A DNA stretch of 64,000 nt from Hybos culiciformis (lineage: Eukaryota > Arthropoda > Insecta > Diptera > Hybotidae): positions 70,061,430 to 70,125,429 of the forward strand of contig OZ023273.1 in the NCBI GenBank assembly GCA_964007475.1. Direction: 5' to 3'. The notes beneath the pieces were generated by a model. It did no database searches. It saw only the letters and a list, made by a program, of their open reading frames with translations, and was not told the DNA's origin. Shown here in pieces: positions 47,701 to 60,700 of this stretch (positions are counted from its first letter, which is position 1; the number at the start of each line of letters is the position of its first letter). Made by a program: the position numbers and the translations under genes.

Positions 47701-50700
47701 TTAAACTTTGATACAAAGTGGCAGCAATAACAATAGCATCTTCCGGTGATTGGCAAACAAAGGCATGGCATTCTAATAATTTAGGAATTCCAGAGGAGCG
47801 CATAACTACGGCAAAAATAGGAGCATGAATATTTGATGTAAGTCGTCGTTGATCGGCAGCCCTGGAAATAAATTATAAAAAATGTAGATACCGGATCAAA
47901 TTCAGGATTTGAATTTCAGATGTACTCACGTTAGAGGCCGAAACAATGATGATTTATCAATATTCTCAGGATCTGTTATGAGTGGCAAAAAAGCAGCTCC
48001 TCCCTCTTCTTGAGAAACAACAAATTTAACCGCCGACCAAACCGCAATATTATGGAACGGTGTAATTTTTGATAATTCATTTTGTTCATTGATGGATTTT
48101 CGAACTCTAAGCCCACTGGCGCATATGTCTAGATATCCGTTTCTTTGATTCTAAAATAATAGGAAAATAATTTTTGAACTAATTTTTTAAGGTTTATTTG
48201 GTTTATTAATTGAAACACATTTGAAAAAAATGTCACCTAAAAAATATATTTAATTAGGAATGTTTGGGTTCATTATTTTTTTAATGCTTATACAACTTCA
48301 TTGCATATTGCACACTGTATTTTCATTTAGCTTTATTTTATTTCAGTGTATTATTTATAATACATTTGACTAATTATTTAAGCTATAAGTTTAGAACGTT
48401 AACTTTAAAGCAAAATTATTTTATGAATTTTCTAGCTGAATATAACAATTGATTTCAGGCTTTATTACTTTATAAAAAGAATTTTAAACGTTTACTTTCG
48501 CCAGTGGAATACAGTGAAATCATCCATAGTGAAAAAGTAAAATGTAAATTACTATGAATGTAAGTATGTATTATAATTTATTGAATGCAACATTATACGA
48601 TGGTCATAATTTATGAAATCTCTAAATTCTTTATGTGCAATAGCTCTTTTTACATGTTCTTCAATTACAACTAACTTTTGATTATGCTGACTAAACAAAA
48701 GATGAAAATGAAAGTGAAAAAATGAAGGAAATTAAAATAAAATGATAAAAAAAAAATTGTTAATAATAAAAGCTTACAGTGAAGCTTCTATTAGTCTGTC
48801 AAGTGTATAGTAATTTTTCATGATTCCATAATTAAATGGTTCATTGAAATCATAAAACAAATTGTTAATATAATTAAAAATAAAATTATTTTATAGACAT
48901 TATTAATTAATAAAAATATCTATGTTCACGCTATTAATTTTTGTATTGATTACGTAAATCACTATTAAAAAAATTATGTTATAACATAAATGCTTAAGGG
49001 GAAAAATTTTACACTTCAACTGATTTATATAGTATAAAATTTTGAATCAAGCTTTTATTGCTTGTTGAATAAAGGAGGATAACTTGCCACGGAAATGTGC
49101 TAAACAGATTTTCAGGACTAATACCCAATTATCAATCTTTAAGGAAATATTTCTTGGACACGTTACACGTTATAACATAAAAAATTATAACATAAGTTTA
49201 GAAGAAGTTTTTGTGGCCTCAATAAATGGGTACAATATATAATGCATAAGTAAAAAAAGGTAGAAAACTATTAATTATTATAATATTTTTTAAAACCTTT
49301 TGTGCTGAATCACATAAATATAATTGTCTCAGTGGTTCTTGTAATCCAGATAAACTTGTTACTTTTTCCTTTAACGGCAGCGAACCTAAACATTTGACAT
49401 CAAAACTGCATGTTGCATCTTTGACAACATCTGTAAACATTCGTTCTATTTGCGCTTGAACACTATTATTAATTCTTCGATTATCCAATTTGGATCTCGA
49501 ATTAGATTCTTTTCTATCAGCATTATTATTTGCGTTATAACTGTCTATAGCAGATTCAATTAAATTTGTTGCAGTTGTCAATGATGTTAAAGTGGCATGA
49601 GGTTTCATATAATGACTACTAGTTGTACTACAATTATCACCATGTGAACCATTGTTATTATTATTATTTTTTAAATCACTTTTGCCATACATAATAATTG
49701 ATCTCGTGCGATGCGAGCCATTTCGATCATCAAATCGATTATGACTACGCAATGACCTGCAAATGTGAATGCAAATCAGTTTGAATTACAATGTTGTGGA
49801 ATTAATAATTATTAATATAAATTTTATTTTTTTACTCTTTTGTTTGAAAAATAACTGAATTATAAAATTAAAGCTGTCAACTTTTCCTTTCAAAATTAGA
49901 TAGCATTGATTAAACATTTGTTTTATCCCGATCTGATATTGAAATTTGGGAAAAACAATAAAATTGTATATACAGTAATAACTGTTTTTAATACTGAATA
50001 TATATGACTTTTTTGTCTAAAAATTTTCTTTTCACTAAGTTTGTATGTTCATCATACCAAAAATTATTGTTACATATAAAGTATGTTGTTGTTAAATGAT
50101 AAAGATTCATAAATTTCGTAAAATAAAAAATAAGTTTTTGTTTTAAAAAATTAAACTCAATTTTAAATTCAATAAAAATTATATAGGTTAATGGGGTTTT
50201 TTTTTGTTAAATTGTTCAAAAAAAATAAATTATATATTTTAATTATATTAAAATGTTATATTAAAAACCAGTATTAAAGAAAATATATGAAAAAAAAATA
50301 TTTTTCTTACTTTTTTATTAAAAGTGTTTGTACTTTATTGAATTCGGGTGGAAAAAAAAAAGATTGTTTTAATATGAAATTAGAAGAAATCTATAAAAAG
50401 TGTATACATTTTTATTTTAAATTTTAATAAATAAAATATAACAAAAACGATTCTAATGATTATACGATTAATAACTCTTTATTTGATTTTTCTTATAGGT
50501 ACATATAGTTTGTTAATTCATCTGCCAAACAAATGAAGTTAAAGAAAATTCCTTACTTCTAGTATAACAAAATAATTTTGAGTTAAAGGAACTTTTGACC
50601 TAAAAACACATAATTCATTGTTCCTTGTTCTAAACTGTACTCTACTTCAGAAATCATTTATAGGTATTAGTTCAAAATTAATTTAGTACTATGTTCTACT

Positions 50701-52414
50701 CAGACACCAGATTAAGCTAGTGCGCTTTAGGCAATTTCACATTCATTCACTCCAAATAAAATAAAAATATGAATGTCATGTTACTTTAAGACTTTATTGG
50801 GATTATATTTCCATATTTCGATGTCTCCAAAGAATATTGGCTACATATAATTTTTCAAAAGTTTTAATTAAAATTTATTGTTTTAACAAAAACCGTATAC
50901 ATTCTATATCTTTTTTAACAATTAAAATTTGTAAAATTATGTAAAATCTTCCCACATTAATACTTTTTTGGTTTTCATCTTGAATGCTAGCATTACCTTA
51001 CAATTATATAAATTGACAGATATAAGTGGGCAATGATTAACGTCAAATTCTAACATGCAAATATTAAAAATAGATGGGATGTATTCGATAAACAAGGCGT
51101 AGGAGCCAAAATAGTTTTAAAAACGATTATTGAAAGATTAAGTTCTAAAATGATTCCGATAGAGCCAAATTATGAATAGTTGACAGTATTACTGTTAAAT
51201 AAAGTATGTGAATAAATGAAAAATCAAAAATAAGATACATATGTTGACTTTTGAGAGGAGTTAGAACTGCCTAAATTGCATGTATAGGTAAATCCGGAAC
51301 TGTTTCTACTTTAATGAAATTAATTTAAATCATTATTGTTTATTGTTCAAAAGTAGAAGTTTTAAAATACATTATAAAAATAAGAAAGTAAAATAAAAGT
51401 TGGACAAAATATGTTATTAACGCTAATTATAGTACCTATAATGGAAGCAAATGTAATCATTAAAATTTATTGGATTTTGAAATAAAAATTCGACCACACC
51501 ATGCCTTCTAATAAGCATTAGCAAATTTTAATTTTTTTGTTTTTTTATGTCTCGTATATTGAGTAACCTCTCTATTATTAATATCCACTTTAATTATAAA
51601 TTAAAAATAAGTTTATTTCCTACAATTGCAATTTATTTTTAAATTTTTTTTCATTCAAAATAATAAAATTTTAATTATATAGACTAGTCTAAGAGTGTAA
51701 TAAACTTCAACAATTATGTGTGTGAACAGGTTTAAGAAACGCTTTTTAATTTACCTTGTGTCATCAAACATTGCATCAATTTTTATTTTATATATTGAGT
51801 TGCGACTAACACTTGAACGGCTATCTCCGTCTAATAATCGAAAACCTGTAAATAAAAGTAAAATGTATTACATTGAATTAAAGGCATTCAATAAAATTAA
51901 TTTAATTTAATTTTACAGAAATTTACAGAAATTTATAGAAATGTACTATATGTATATCTGTGTTTTTAGTTGTAAGACTTTATTTCATAACAAGTTTGTT
52001 CTCTACAGTAAATTTAAATTTTACAACAGCAACATCAGCCTTTTTCAATGTTTTAATGTTGGGACGTGACGTGACGAGTACGAAAAATTAAGCAAATTGT
52101 ATAAGTAAAATTATCTAAAAGAAAGTTTGTGATTCTAAAAAACCAGAAAATGGCAATAACAAAAAATGATAGGTATACATTGAAACTTAATAGAAATATT
52201 TAAATTTATTATTGAGTATACAATATAAATTATGAAATTATTATATTAATAAATATTAATTAATATTGATCGACATTATATTGAAATTATGTACATGCAA
52301 AAAATAAAATTTTCTATTTTAAGGTATATACTAACCTGAAGAATTACTTGCTGAAGATTTTCGAGGTCGAGACATTTTCTGAACAACTTTCGAGTCCATC
52401 GTACATGTTACCAT
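44717..52414 (-). CDS. PTB/PID-domain protein with Cys-rich C-terminus, eight exons, unnamed
   Basis: Minus-strand exons are 52336-52414, 51755-51845, 49297-49756, 47930-48150, 47061-47861, 46688-46937, 46055-46290 and 44717-45647. The 3069 nt give 1022 residues, with phases consistent at every junction. An in-frame TAG lies seven codons before the ATG, which supports the start. Residues about 160-335 look like a phosphotyrosine-binding fold: ATCSFDVKCLGSLPLKEK, GYLDICASGLRVR, HNIAVWSAVKFVV, then CHAFVCQSPEDAIVIAATLY in the last helix. The rest is mostly disordered: Ser/Arg-rich linkers, a basic helix MRRQRKKKLKSK near 620, and KKRNFFFGSRLRNVFRFGKF after 634. Near 729-813 there are three C-x5-C-Y-C motifs. 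I do not know a named family. An adaptor role is inferred from the PTB fold alone. Confidence 0.85.
45347..45607 (-). other. Three C-x5-C-Y-C motifs in the PTB protein
   Basis: Residues 729-737 (CASADRCYC), 776-784 (CRTEDKCYC) and 805-813 (CVSASKCYC) share the spacing C-x5-C-Y-C; the first two continue SLG. Further cysteines occur at 717, 720, 727 and 800. The regular spacing suggests metal binding or a modified motif; this is inference. Confidence 0.6.
49757..51754. other. Intron 2 of the PTB-domain gene
   Basis: About 2 kb of AT-rich intron without recognisable repeats or ORFs. The other large intron of this gene (48151-49296) likewise holds no exon I can support. Confidence 0.5.
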
Positions 52415-54338
52415 TTTTGTTCTTCGATATTGCTAAGCCAGAATATCAATTCCATAATGCCTATAAATTAACCTTAATATGTAAAAAATCTTTTTTGATT
52501 ATGATGATTAGAGAATTTTGAAGAAAATTTAATTATTTGAAAGATTGCATGAGGACAAATTGATGCATGAGAACAAATTACAGATTTTGGTTAGATATGA
52601 AATAAGCACACAATTTTGCGAATTTTAAAAGCAAAAAAATAAATAAATAAATTAAAAAAAAAAATTAAAAAAGCAAACAAAACTGAATTTAACAAAAAAA
52701 AAACTTTTTATTTTTTGTATGTATTATCCATTTGGTAAGCTTATTTTGAATAAATAATTCAAAATAATATCGGAAATCTCGAGATTCCTCGATATTTCGA
52801 GATTGTCTTTTTGTGATATCGTTGATATCGGTAATATCGATTTGCAATCACTAGTTGTACCTATCTAAATTAATTAGTTTGGTAGCCGGATTCTTTTAAA
52901 TTGTACACGATAGTATGTATTCAATTAAAAGATATAGAAAAGTTTGATGGATAAAAAATGCGATATTGTAAATCTGACTATTTTTAAGAAGTATTTTATA
53001 CATTTTTCTATGAAGAGTGTACCATTATTTTATTACTATAAAATTTATACTTGTACACATATACAGTAATAATTTCTTTGTAACTAATGAAAAGAATATA
53101 TATTTGCAACCACTAACGTACATGTAAATACAGTCATTGTTGCTGCTAATGATGAATATTTGTCTAAATCTTAAATTGGGAACAATTTAGCATCTTGAAA
53201 ATATTTTTGAATAAAACAAAATGTACCTTTGCAATGAATACGCATATACCATATGGCATAAACTATATTTTTAATAGGAATTTTAATTGAAATTGCCATT
53301 GGACACATTTATAAGGATAGAATATAACTTTTGTTTTCTTTCAAGTGTTATGCCACAAAGCAATAACCAAAATTTCGAATTTAACTTCTTATATTTCTAC
53401 TTAAAGTATACTGTATCTTGTACAATGTACAGTACTGAGTGCAAATATAAAAATATAATGCAATCATGCATTGATTGTGTACACTTTCTCTGTTTTTTCG
53501 CGCGTAATTTTTGCAGACAAATAAAAAAAAATTGTATAAATAATAAATATTCAAATATAATCTTATTCATATTGAGATTTTTTCAGGCAAGTGATATAAA
53601 TGCCTCTTCTTAGATTTTACACGCGTTCATGATTATCAAATTCCATTTTCTGTTTCTGTTTTGCAAATTTTATACAATAATTTTCTTTATTTGAAATAAA
53701 ATATTTTTATTTTAAAATTTTTTTTCGAAGTATAGTTATTGGAAACCGAATTCAATATGATTATTATCATATATTTATTCAGAAATTCACAAACCATTCA
53801 GTTCAATATATGCATTGCGTGTATTAGCTTAATTAGTTATTTCCAAAAAAAAAACCTCTCACAAGAAATAAGATATTTTTATGTAGTATATACATCACGC
53901 ATCTATGGTTCGTGAAGTTTGATGTCCATACATTAGAGATTAGACACTTAATTTACTATGTCATTGTGTAATTTACTGAGTTTATAGAGTTATAATAAGA
54001 TAAGAATTTCTTGAAATTTTCTCATTAATTAATTTCTATATATATAATTTTAACGAAAATGTAAGCTTTCTCTCTAATTAGGTAAGAAAAGTATAATATA
54101 ATATATATATAAGTATATATAAGTTAAAAACACGTTAATATGTGGTGTAAAAATTTTTTTTGCTCTCAAAACTTTAAAATCTCTAAAATGATGAAACTTA
54201 AAACTTTGATTCATTAATATTTTAGATTCAAAATTTCGATTATTAATATTTAATTTTCTTTTTTATATTTTTATATCTTTTTTATATTTTTATATCTTTT
54301 AGATTTAAAAGGTCTTTTTATGAACTTTTTGGTCATTA
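52415..54338. other. Region upstream of the PTB-domain gene
   Basis: AT-rich and non-coding as far as can be seen. A patch at about 52765-52850 has repeated ATCTCGAGATT and GATATCG-type palindromes and may be a transposon remnant. Confidence 0.45.
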
Positions 54339-54624
54339 AAGCTTGATTTACACAATGGCTAAAAATGGCAAAAAAAAAAGATCCCAAAACAAAACAGGAC
54401 AGAAGATACAAAAACTAATGTGTTAGAGCAGTACGAACAGAGTCATCTTTTTTTTTTTTTGGTGTCTTTTTTTGTAATCTTTTTTTATAGCAAAAAAAAA
54501 AAAAGATGAACTAGTTCATCTTTTTTTATAGTTCACGTCTTTTTTTTTCTAGGCGCGTAAATAAAATTTATGTTATAATTTGAATTTTATAGTTTCTGAA
54601 AAATTATTATTGTATTTCTAACCT

Positions 54625-55595
54625 GGGATTTACACTTGCTGAAAAAAAAAATCATGATTTTTTTTGAATGTATGTGCAAATTTTGTGTGAAAAAAAATCA
54701 AGAAATAATCATGATGAAAAATCATGCTTCAAAAAAATCAGTGTTGATTTTTTTCTGTCAAAAGGAAAATTTTTGGCTGCCAAAGAAAAAAGTAAATCCT
54801 TGAAAGCGCAAACAACAATAATAAAAGCGGTTTGTTATTACGGGATTTGAATTTGAATGTTGAAATTTAAAAAAATCTATGTGAATTATTTATTAAATAA
54901 ATAAAATAACTTACTTTAAAAAACTAGATATTTTATTGAAAAAGGTGAAGTTTATAAAAACTAAGAACTTAGTAAAAAGAGAGAAAATAGAAAAAACATG
55001 TCGAAAAAATTTTATAAGGAAGAAATATTAAAATTTATAAATTTATACAGGGAGCACGAATGCATCTGGAACATGAAGTGTTAATGCGTTGTTTATAGCT
55101 ACCACAGTAAAGTAATTTTTGGAGGAATGTTCCGGAAACCTATTGACAGCTAATTTTATCTGAAAGTAAAAAATCAAATGCAAAAAATATAAAAAAAAAC
55201 AGAAAAAATATTTTTGACAGGAAAGGTACCGTAAAAAAATATTATGATAGGTAGGAAACGTAATGAAAAAGAAACAAAAAAATAATTTTGTGAAGTAATG
55301 AAATTTTTCAGATATTAAAAAAAAATAAATTCAATTTTCTTAGTTATTTGAAAATAATTTAAAAAAATTCTTTTTACGAAAAATAGATAAAATTAATATC
55401 TTCATTTTCAGTAAATTTGCTTAAATATAAATAGAATAATAACATAGAAAAACGGTTTTTACGGTATCATTTTTTCAGATAGGTCAATTAGCTATAAACA
55501 ACGCATAAGCCAGTATGATTTTTGACTCATAAAAATTTCACACTACATTAAAAAAAAAATCATAATCATGATTTTTTTTTCAGCAAGTGTAACCC
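54625..55595. mobile_element. Nested inverted-repeat element with an exon-like fragment
   Basis: GGGATTTACACTTGCTGAAA (54625) is mirrored by TTTCAGCAAGTGTAACCC (to 55595), with AATCATGATT next to each. No target duplication was found. It contains an exon-like stretch at 55043-55159 on the minus strand. The end sequence resembles that of the surrounding element (GATTTACAC), so the two may be related. Confidence 0.55.
55043..55159 (-). pseudogene. Exon-like fragment of unrecognised protein (38 residues)
   Basis: After a good acceptor (TTTTTTACTTTCAG) the frame reads IKLAVNRFPEHSSKNYFTVV, then AINNALTLHVPDAFVLPV and a stop. Its composition is protein-like rather than AT-driven. It could be the last exon of a transposase or a captured piece of a host gene. 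I do not recognise the family. Confidence 0.35.
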
Positions 55596-55970
55596 GCATG
55601 TAAATTTGCTATAAAATTTGTTTATGTTTTGTGCTATAAAAGGAAAAAAATTATTAAATTTCTGTCTACTTCTTTCACATGGTTGTTGTTGTTGTTTATT
55701 TATCGCTTTCTCGTTCTAGTTTGACTAGAAAAAATTAAAAGATTACAAATTTAGCCATTGTGTAAATCACGCTTAATTTTTTTTATTTGAAGTTAAAATT
55801 GAATAATTAGGTATTTCTTAAAAATTTACATTTTCAGCCTTTTAATGTTTAATGCTTAAAATTTTCCAGTAACGAAACTTGAAAAGTAATTGAACGTTTG
55901 CAAAGTCGTCAGTTAGACAACCATTAAATATTAAGACTGTAGTTTAGAATACATTTAACATATTAAAATT

Positions 55971-56549
55971 GGCGCCGTGACATTTGTCCGCGGGACATTT
56001 GTCCGCGATGAAATTTGTATGGAAAACTTCGTGGACAAATGTCATTTTGCAAAATGTCATTTGTCCGCGATTGTAAAATGACATTTGTCCGCCGCGGACA
56101 AATGTCTCAAAATTAGCGGACAAATGACATTTTGCAAAATGACATTTGTCCGCGATTGAATTTTCTAACTTTAGCGGACAATGTCATTTTGCAAAATGTC
56201 ATTTGTCCGCGATTTCACGAATTTTTAGCGGACAAATGTCATTTTGCAAAATGTCATTTGTCCGCGATTGAAATTTTTAATTTTTGGCGGACAAATGTCA
56301 TTTTGCAAAATGTCATTTGTACGCGATTGATTTTTTAAATTTTTAGCGGACAAATGTCATTTTGCAAAATGTCATTTGTCCGCGATTGATTTTTCAGATT
56401 TTTAGCGGACAAATGTCATTTTGCAAAATGTCATTTGTCCGCGATTAATTTTTATCGCGGACAAAAGACATTTCGAATCGCGGACAAATGTCATTTCGAA
56501 TCGCGGACAAATGTCATTTTTATGTCCGCGATACAAAAACAAATCCCCC
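55971..56549. mobile_element. Palindrome-array transposon, independent copy 3 (inverted orientation)
   Basis: It starts GGCGCCGTGACATTTGTCCG, the complement of the right tip of copy 1, and ends AAATCCCCC. The flanks share TTAAAATT at 55963-55970 and 56550-56557. About seven 38-bp palindromic units (GCGGACAAATGTCATTTTGC core) occur at about 56031-56441, period 55-59 bp. It has no nested GC hairpin, so that hairpin in copies 1 and 2 is a later insertion. This copy fixes the ends of the family. Confidence 0.8.
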
Positions 56550-57300
56550 TTAAAATTTAACTAAATGTGTCTGATCATCACCAACACTAAGATAATCAGC
56601 CGTGTAGTTGAAATGTAAACAAAACTTTTCGTAGGGATAATAAATAAAAAATTCCCACTAGTTTTAAAATTTTTGTTCGCGACGTTGGTTTGAGTGATTT
56701 TAATTTAATTTTTTTTTCTAATTTTTAAAATATTTAAAAATTAAATTAATAACAAACGTAAAGATAAATTAATAAAAAATCTATTTTTTATTAGTTTCGT
56801 AAAAAAAATTAATTTTTAATACCTATCCGAAATAAAATAAAAATCCTTCCTAGGACAATTTTTTCTTAACTACAGTACAGGTGGATTTTTACTTGTTGTT
56901 TTTTTTTTACAAAAATGGAATGAAAATATTTAATTTTAATTTACCTATTTTCATAAATAAATTAAAAATAATTTTTGAAACTGATTGAAATTTTGAAATA
57001 AAAAAATTATAAAAAAAAAAAATTATTGTGATAAAATCAAAACATTTATTTTAAGTGGATTTTAAAGAATTTTTTTTTTAATAAAAATAATTTTCAATCC
57101 AAATTTTTAATGAAAATATATTCAAAAAGTGAATTAAGATTTAAAGTTATTTTCAATAAATAAATAAAAAAATATGATTTCAAATACCTACAAAATATAA
57201 AAGTTTCATTTCAAATACAAAATAATAAAAAAAACTTTTGTTTTGCACAGGTAGAAGGTAGGAACATACCCACATAAGTAGGTGGGTCCCCATGTAGAAA

Positions 57301-57790
57301 AACAGCCACGTAAGTGCACAAGTTCGATTTGTCCGAAATTTGGTGAGAGAGTAGGGACCCTTACATCCCAGAAGGTTTCTACCGGTAACCTCTCGTTTCA
57401 GGGATATGCAGTCCCATAGTTTTCATATGTTAAGTAGGTATACTAACTACTTGCTTTGTAGTAACCAAATGCTTTTTTTTTTTCGTAATATGAGTTTTTT
57501 TAAATAAAAAGTTGTCTTTTGGAATCGAAGACGGCAGCCGCCTCCTCCAATCCCCTTAATTTTTTGTTTGTTTCGCGACGCTCTTTCGTTATTAGGTATT
57601 TTTAATGTACCTGATCTGATAAGAATACACGTACCTGATATATGAACTCTTTGGGGGGTCATATCTCTGAAATAAGAGCTTGTCGGTGAAAAAGGTCTTG
57701 GATTTGAGGGTTTGGGTACCACCTCTACTGCCTCAACAAATTTAAGCCAAATCGGGATTGTACACGTTAGCTGAACTTTGTCCAAAACAT
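57301..57790. repeat. Diverged foldback-type repeat
   Basis: TTCGATTTGTCCGAAATTTGG (57324) has an inverted partner near 57735-57752 (AAATTTAAGCCAAATCGGG). Between them GAGTAGGGACC/GGTACCACCTCTAC-like and GTTTCAGGGATATG/CATATCTCTGAAAT blocks mirror each other. It resembles the inverted repeat at 31148-32206. An open frame on the minus strand (57447-57785) is not convincing as a gene. Confidence 0.45.
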
Positions 57791-60700
57791 CTAATAAGAG
57801 CTAGGTACGATAGCTAGATGGTTTTTTTAGTTTATATAAATTTTAATTAAATTTTAAAACATATTTGAATTTTTTTAATTTAATTTAAAATTAAAGATAA
57901 GTAAAGTATAATAGGTACCTAGAGCTTAGAAATTATAACAAAAAAAAAATTCAATTTACTTTACCAGGAGAAATTTTAAATTTGTTCGATTTATGGAAAC
58001 TTTCATTTAAACAAATACGGTTTTTTTCTTAAAAATTAATAATAATCCTGTAATAAATCACATTTAATAATTATTATATTTTTTTTTTTGCTTTTAATCG
58101 CATTTTAGAGATTAATCTTTAGTTTTTGTATAGGAAATCTCATAGGGTTTCATACATTTGTTATGATTTTTATGCCTACGAGATGCTTTCTATGTATTGT
58201 TTTTTTTTTAATAGGGGGCTTTTAATTTATGTTGGTATTGGTCTGATATTCTTTTTTTGATGTTAAAGTCAAGGCATAAGTAATTTTAATTACGAAAATT
58301 TTTCTTGAATTAAATTTCAATGAGCCGCAGTTTTGGTTTTGTGTTCATAAGGTTCAATGATTTATTTTGTTATTGCGAACTTACATATAAGAAGTGTATA
58401 AATAATACACAATGATTGGGTAACATAATAAAACAATAAAATTATATTGATGTCCCAAGTATATAAAAATATAATTTCGAATCTAATTGGGTCGAAAATA
58501 AGGCAATTTATAATTTTGTTATTAAGTATGTACATATAAAAATATAATACAATGCATATTTTTAAATCAGTATAATTTCTAAATATATTTTGAATATTAA
58601 TATTTAATGTTCATTCACAATGGTAAAATTAGTAAATTTAATTTATAAAAAAAAATTTAATCAAATCCCAAAGATTAATAAAAAAAATAAATCTAATATT
58701 GTATAGTTAGTTACTGTTCCTATAGTTATAAAAATGTTTACAATAATTTGCAAAAAAAAAACATACATATAAATTGAAGAATAATTAATAGAGTAATCGT
58801 ATGAAATTGAATGTCAGTAAACTTTTTACGCAACTTTAAATTAAAGCATTACACTAAAACAGATTTATATTTTACATGATTATAATTCTCATGTTAGCAT
58901 TATAAAATAAAAAATAAAAAAAAAATTATGTTAATGATTACATATAAAATTTTTTTAATTTTAATAGTAAAATTTTATTATGAATTTCCATGATGTTACT
59001 TAACAGCCTTAATAATTAATTCATGATATAGGGAAAACAAAATCTGAAGCATTTAAATTTAAATTCAAATTTTTCCAAGTAATGTTTGTTTTCACAATTC
59101 TGTATTCCTGTATAATGGAACAAAATTATAGATATTATGAATTTCCATGATATTACTTAATATGCAGTCTTAATAATTAATAGGAAAAACAATATGAAAT
59201 TATTAATTTGAAATTTTTGAAATAATTTTTAGTTTAACAATTCAGTTCGGTGATTTAATAGAAATTGGAGTAATTAATTTTAGAAATTTACATATAAAAT
59301 GTTAAAAATTTTTAATAAAATAGGTATACATAATATTATTTAGAAATAAAAAAGAAATTGAATAGTAGACTTATATTTTACTTAACAAGCTCAAAATATA
59401 GCATTAAATTTTATTCTCAAAATTTAGTTTCTAAATACATAATAATTTCTAAGTACATAATAAAGATAAAACCATAAAATTTCAAAAACTATGAACAAAA
59501 ATTTCGACAAAAAATATGAAAATATTAATGTGTACTTCTGCTTAAATCAGATCGGTTTTGAACAAAGTTTTTCAACCATATAATTGTCCCCTGAGCGTTG
59601 GGTCAAAATAAAAGATATGGGCAAAATATTTAATTCAAAATGTACTAAAATAGAAAATCTAATATCTATAATTAATTTTAAGGACAAGAATAATGTTCAA
59701 GCGAAGGCTTAAAATTAAAAAAACGCTACCATGCACATCATAACTTAGTTTATTAATTATAATGGTTATTATTATGATTTACATCAGTTATACATATTTC
59801 ATAAAATGCGAAAAGCTTGTGCTGAATGGTACAAAAGATAAAATAAAAAAAAAATATTATGCTTTTTATAAAGCCTTAAAAAATATCGATGAAAATCAGG
59901 TAAAAATAAATAAACGTGTGTTTCTTGGTTTTACTGCTATTTGAACTGTAAAAGAATTTATCTGCAAAAACAAAAATGTTAATATTATATTTAATAAGGA
60001 AAAAAAAAACATATTAAATCGCGTTTTAATATCATAATTTTAATTGAAAAAGAATGTTGTAATAAAAATTATTCTATTTGCTTTTTTTTTTATATAAGAA
60101 GATGAAAAAGAACAACCATTCAGTTATGACCATCTCAATAAGGAATTCAAATTATTGTTTATTTTAATGAGATAAAATACTTGGAAATTAATGTTTTCTA
60201 AATAGTTCTATTTATATGTTTCTTAGTTTTACACTTAAATATAAATATTTAGATTTTTATAATAAAATGTTAGATAAATGTATTAGAAATAAATACGTAT
60301 CTGCTTCTAAAAACTTTCATTTTAGCTAATATTTATATCATGAGTCTTCGTACGATGCCTTAAACTTCATATTATGCAATAAAACGGTTTTGATTTTTCT
60401 TAATTGATACATTTATTTTGATCATAAGAATATTAATACAATTTCTATGACCTAGAAATTTCTTTAAAATGATAACTTTGAATATGAACGAACTTTTTTT
60501 TTGAAAGCATGATTATGACTGAAAGTCTCTTTTCATGCATACCTTGTTTTAAATTATGCTTAGTTTTGAAGGAATGTCGAATATTAACTCATTTTGTCCT
60601 TTTGGATTTGGGGTAATGAGTAATGACTTTATCAGTACAGAACCATCAGATTCTTTAATAAAATTACCTAATTTAAATTACAGGATTGATTAAATTGCAT

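Larger units (their letters stand above)
54339..55774. mobile_element. Outer inverted-repeat element
   Basis: AAGCTTGATTTACACAATGG (54339) is mirrored by the near complement CATTGTGTAAATCACGCTT (to 55774). TTAA is present at or near both borders (54336-54339 and 55773-55776), but the exact ends are not fixed. A second inverted-repeat element is nested inside (54625-55595). Confidence 0.6.

Noticed and set aside
48560..48695. Minus-strand open stretch QHNQKLVVIEEHVKRAIAHK in an intron of the PTB gene
   Set aside because: No donor/acceptor pair keeps the frame with the flanking exons, which already join in phase without it.
57447..57785. 112-residue minus-strand frame
   Set aside because: It lies in a foldback-type repeat and shows no motif.
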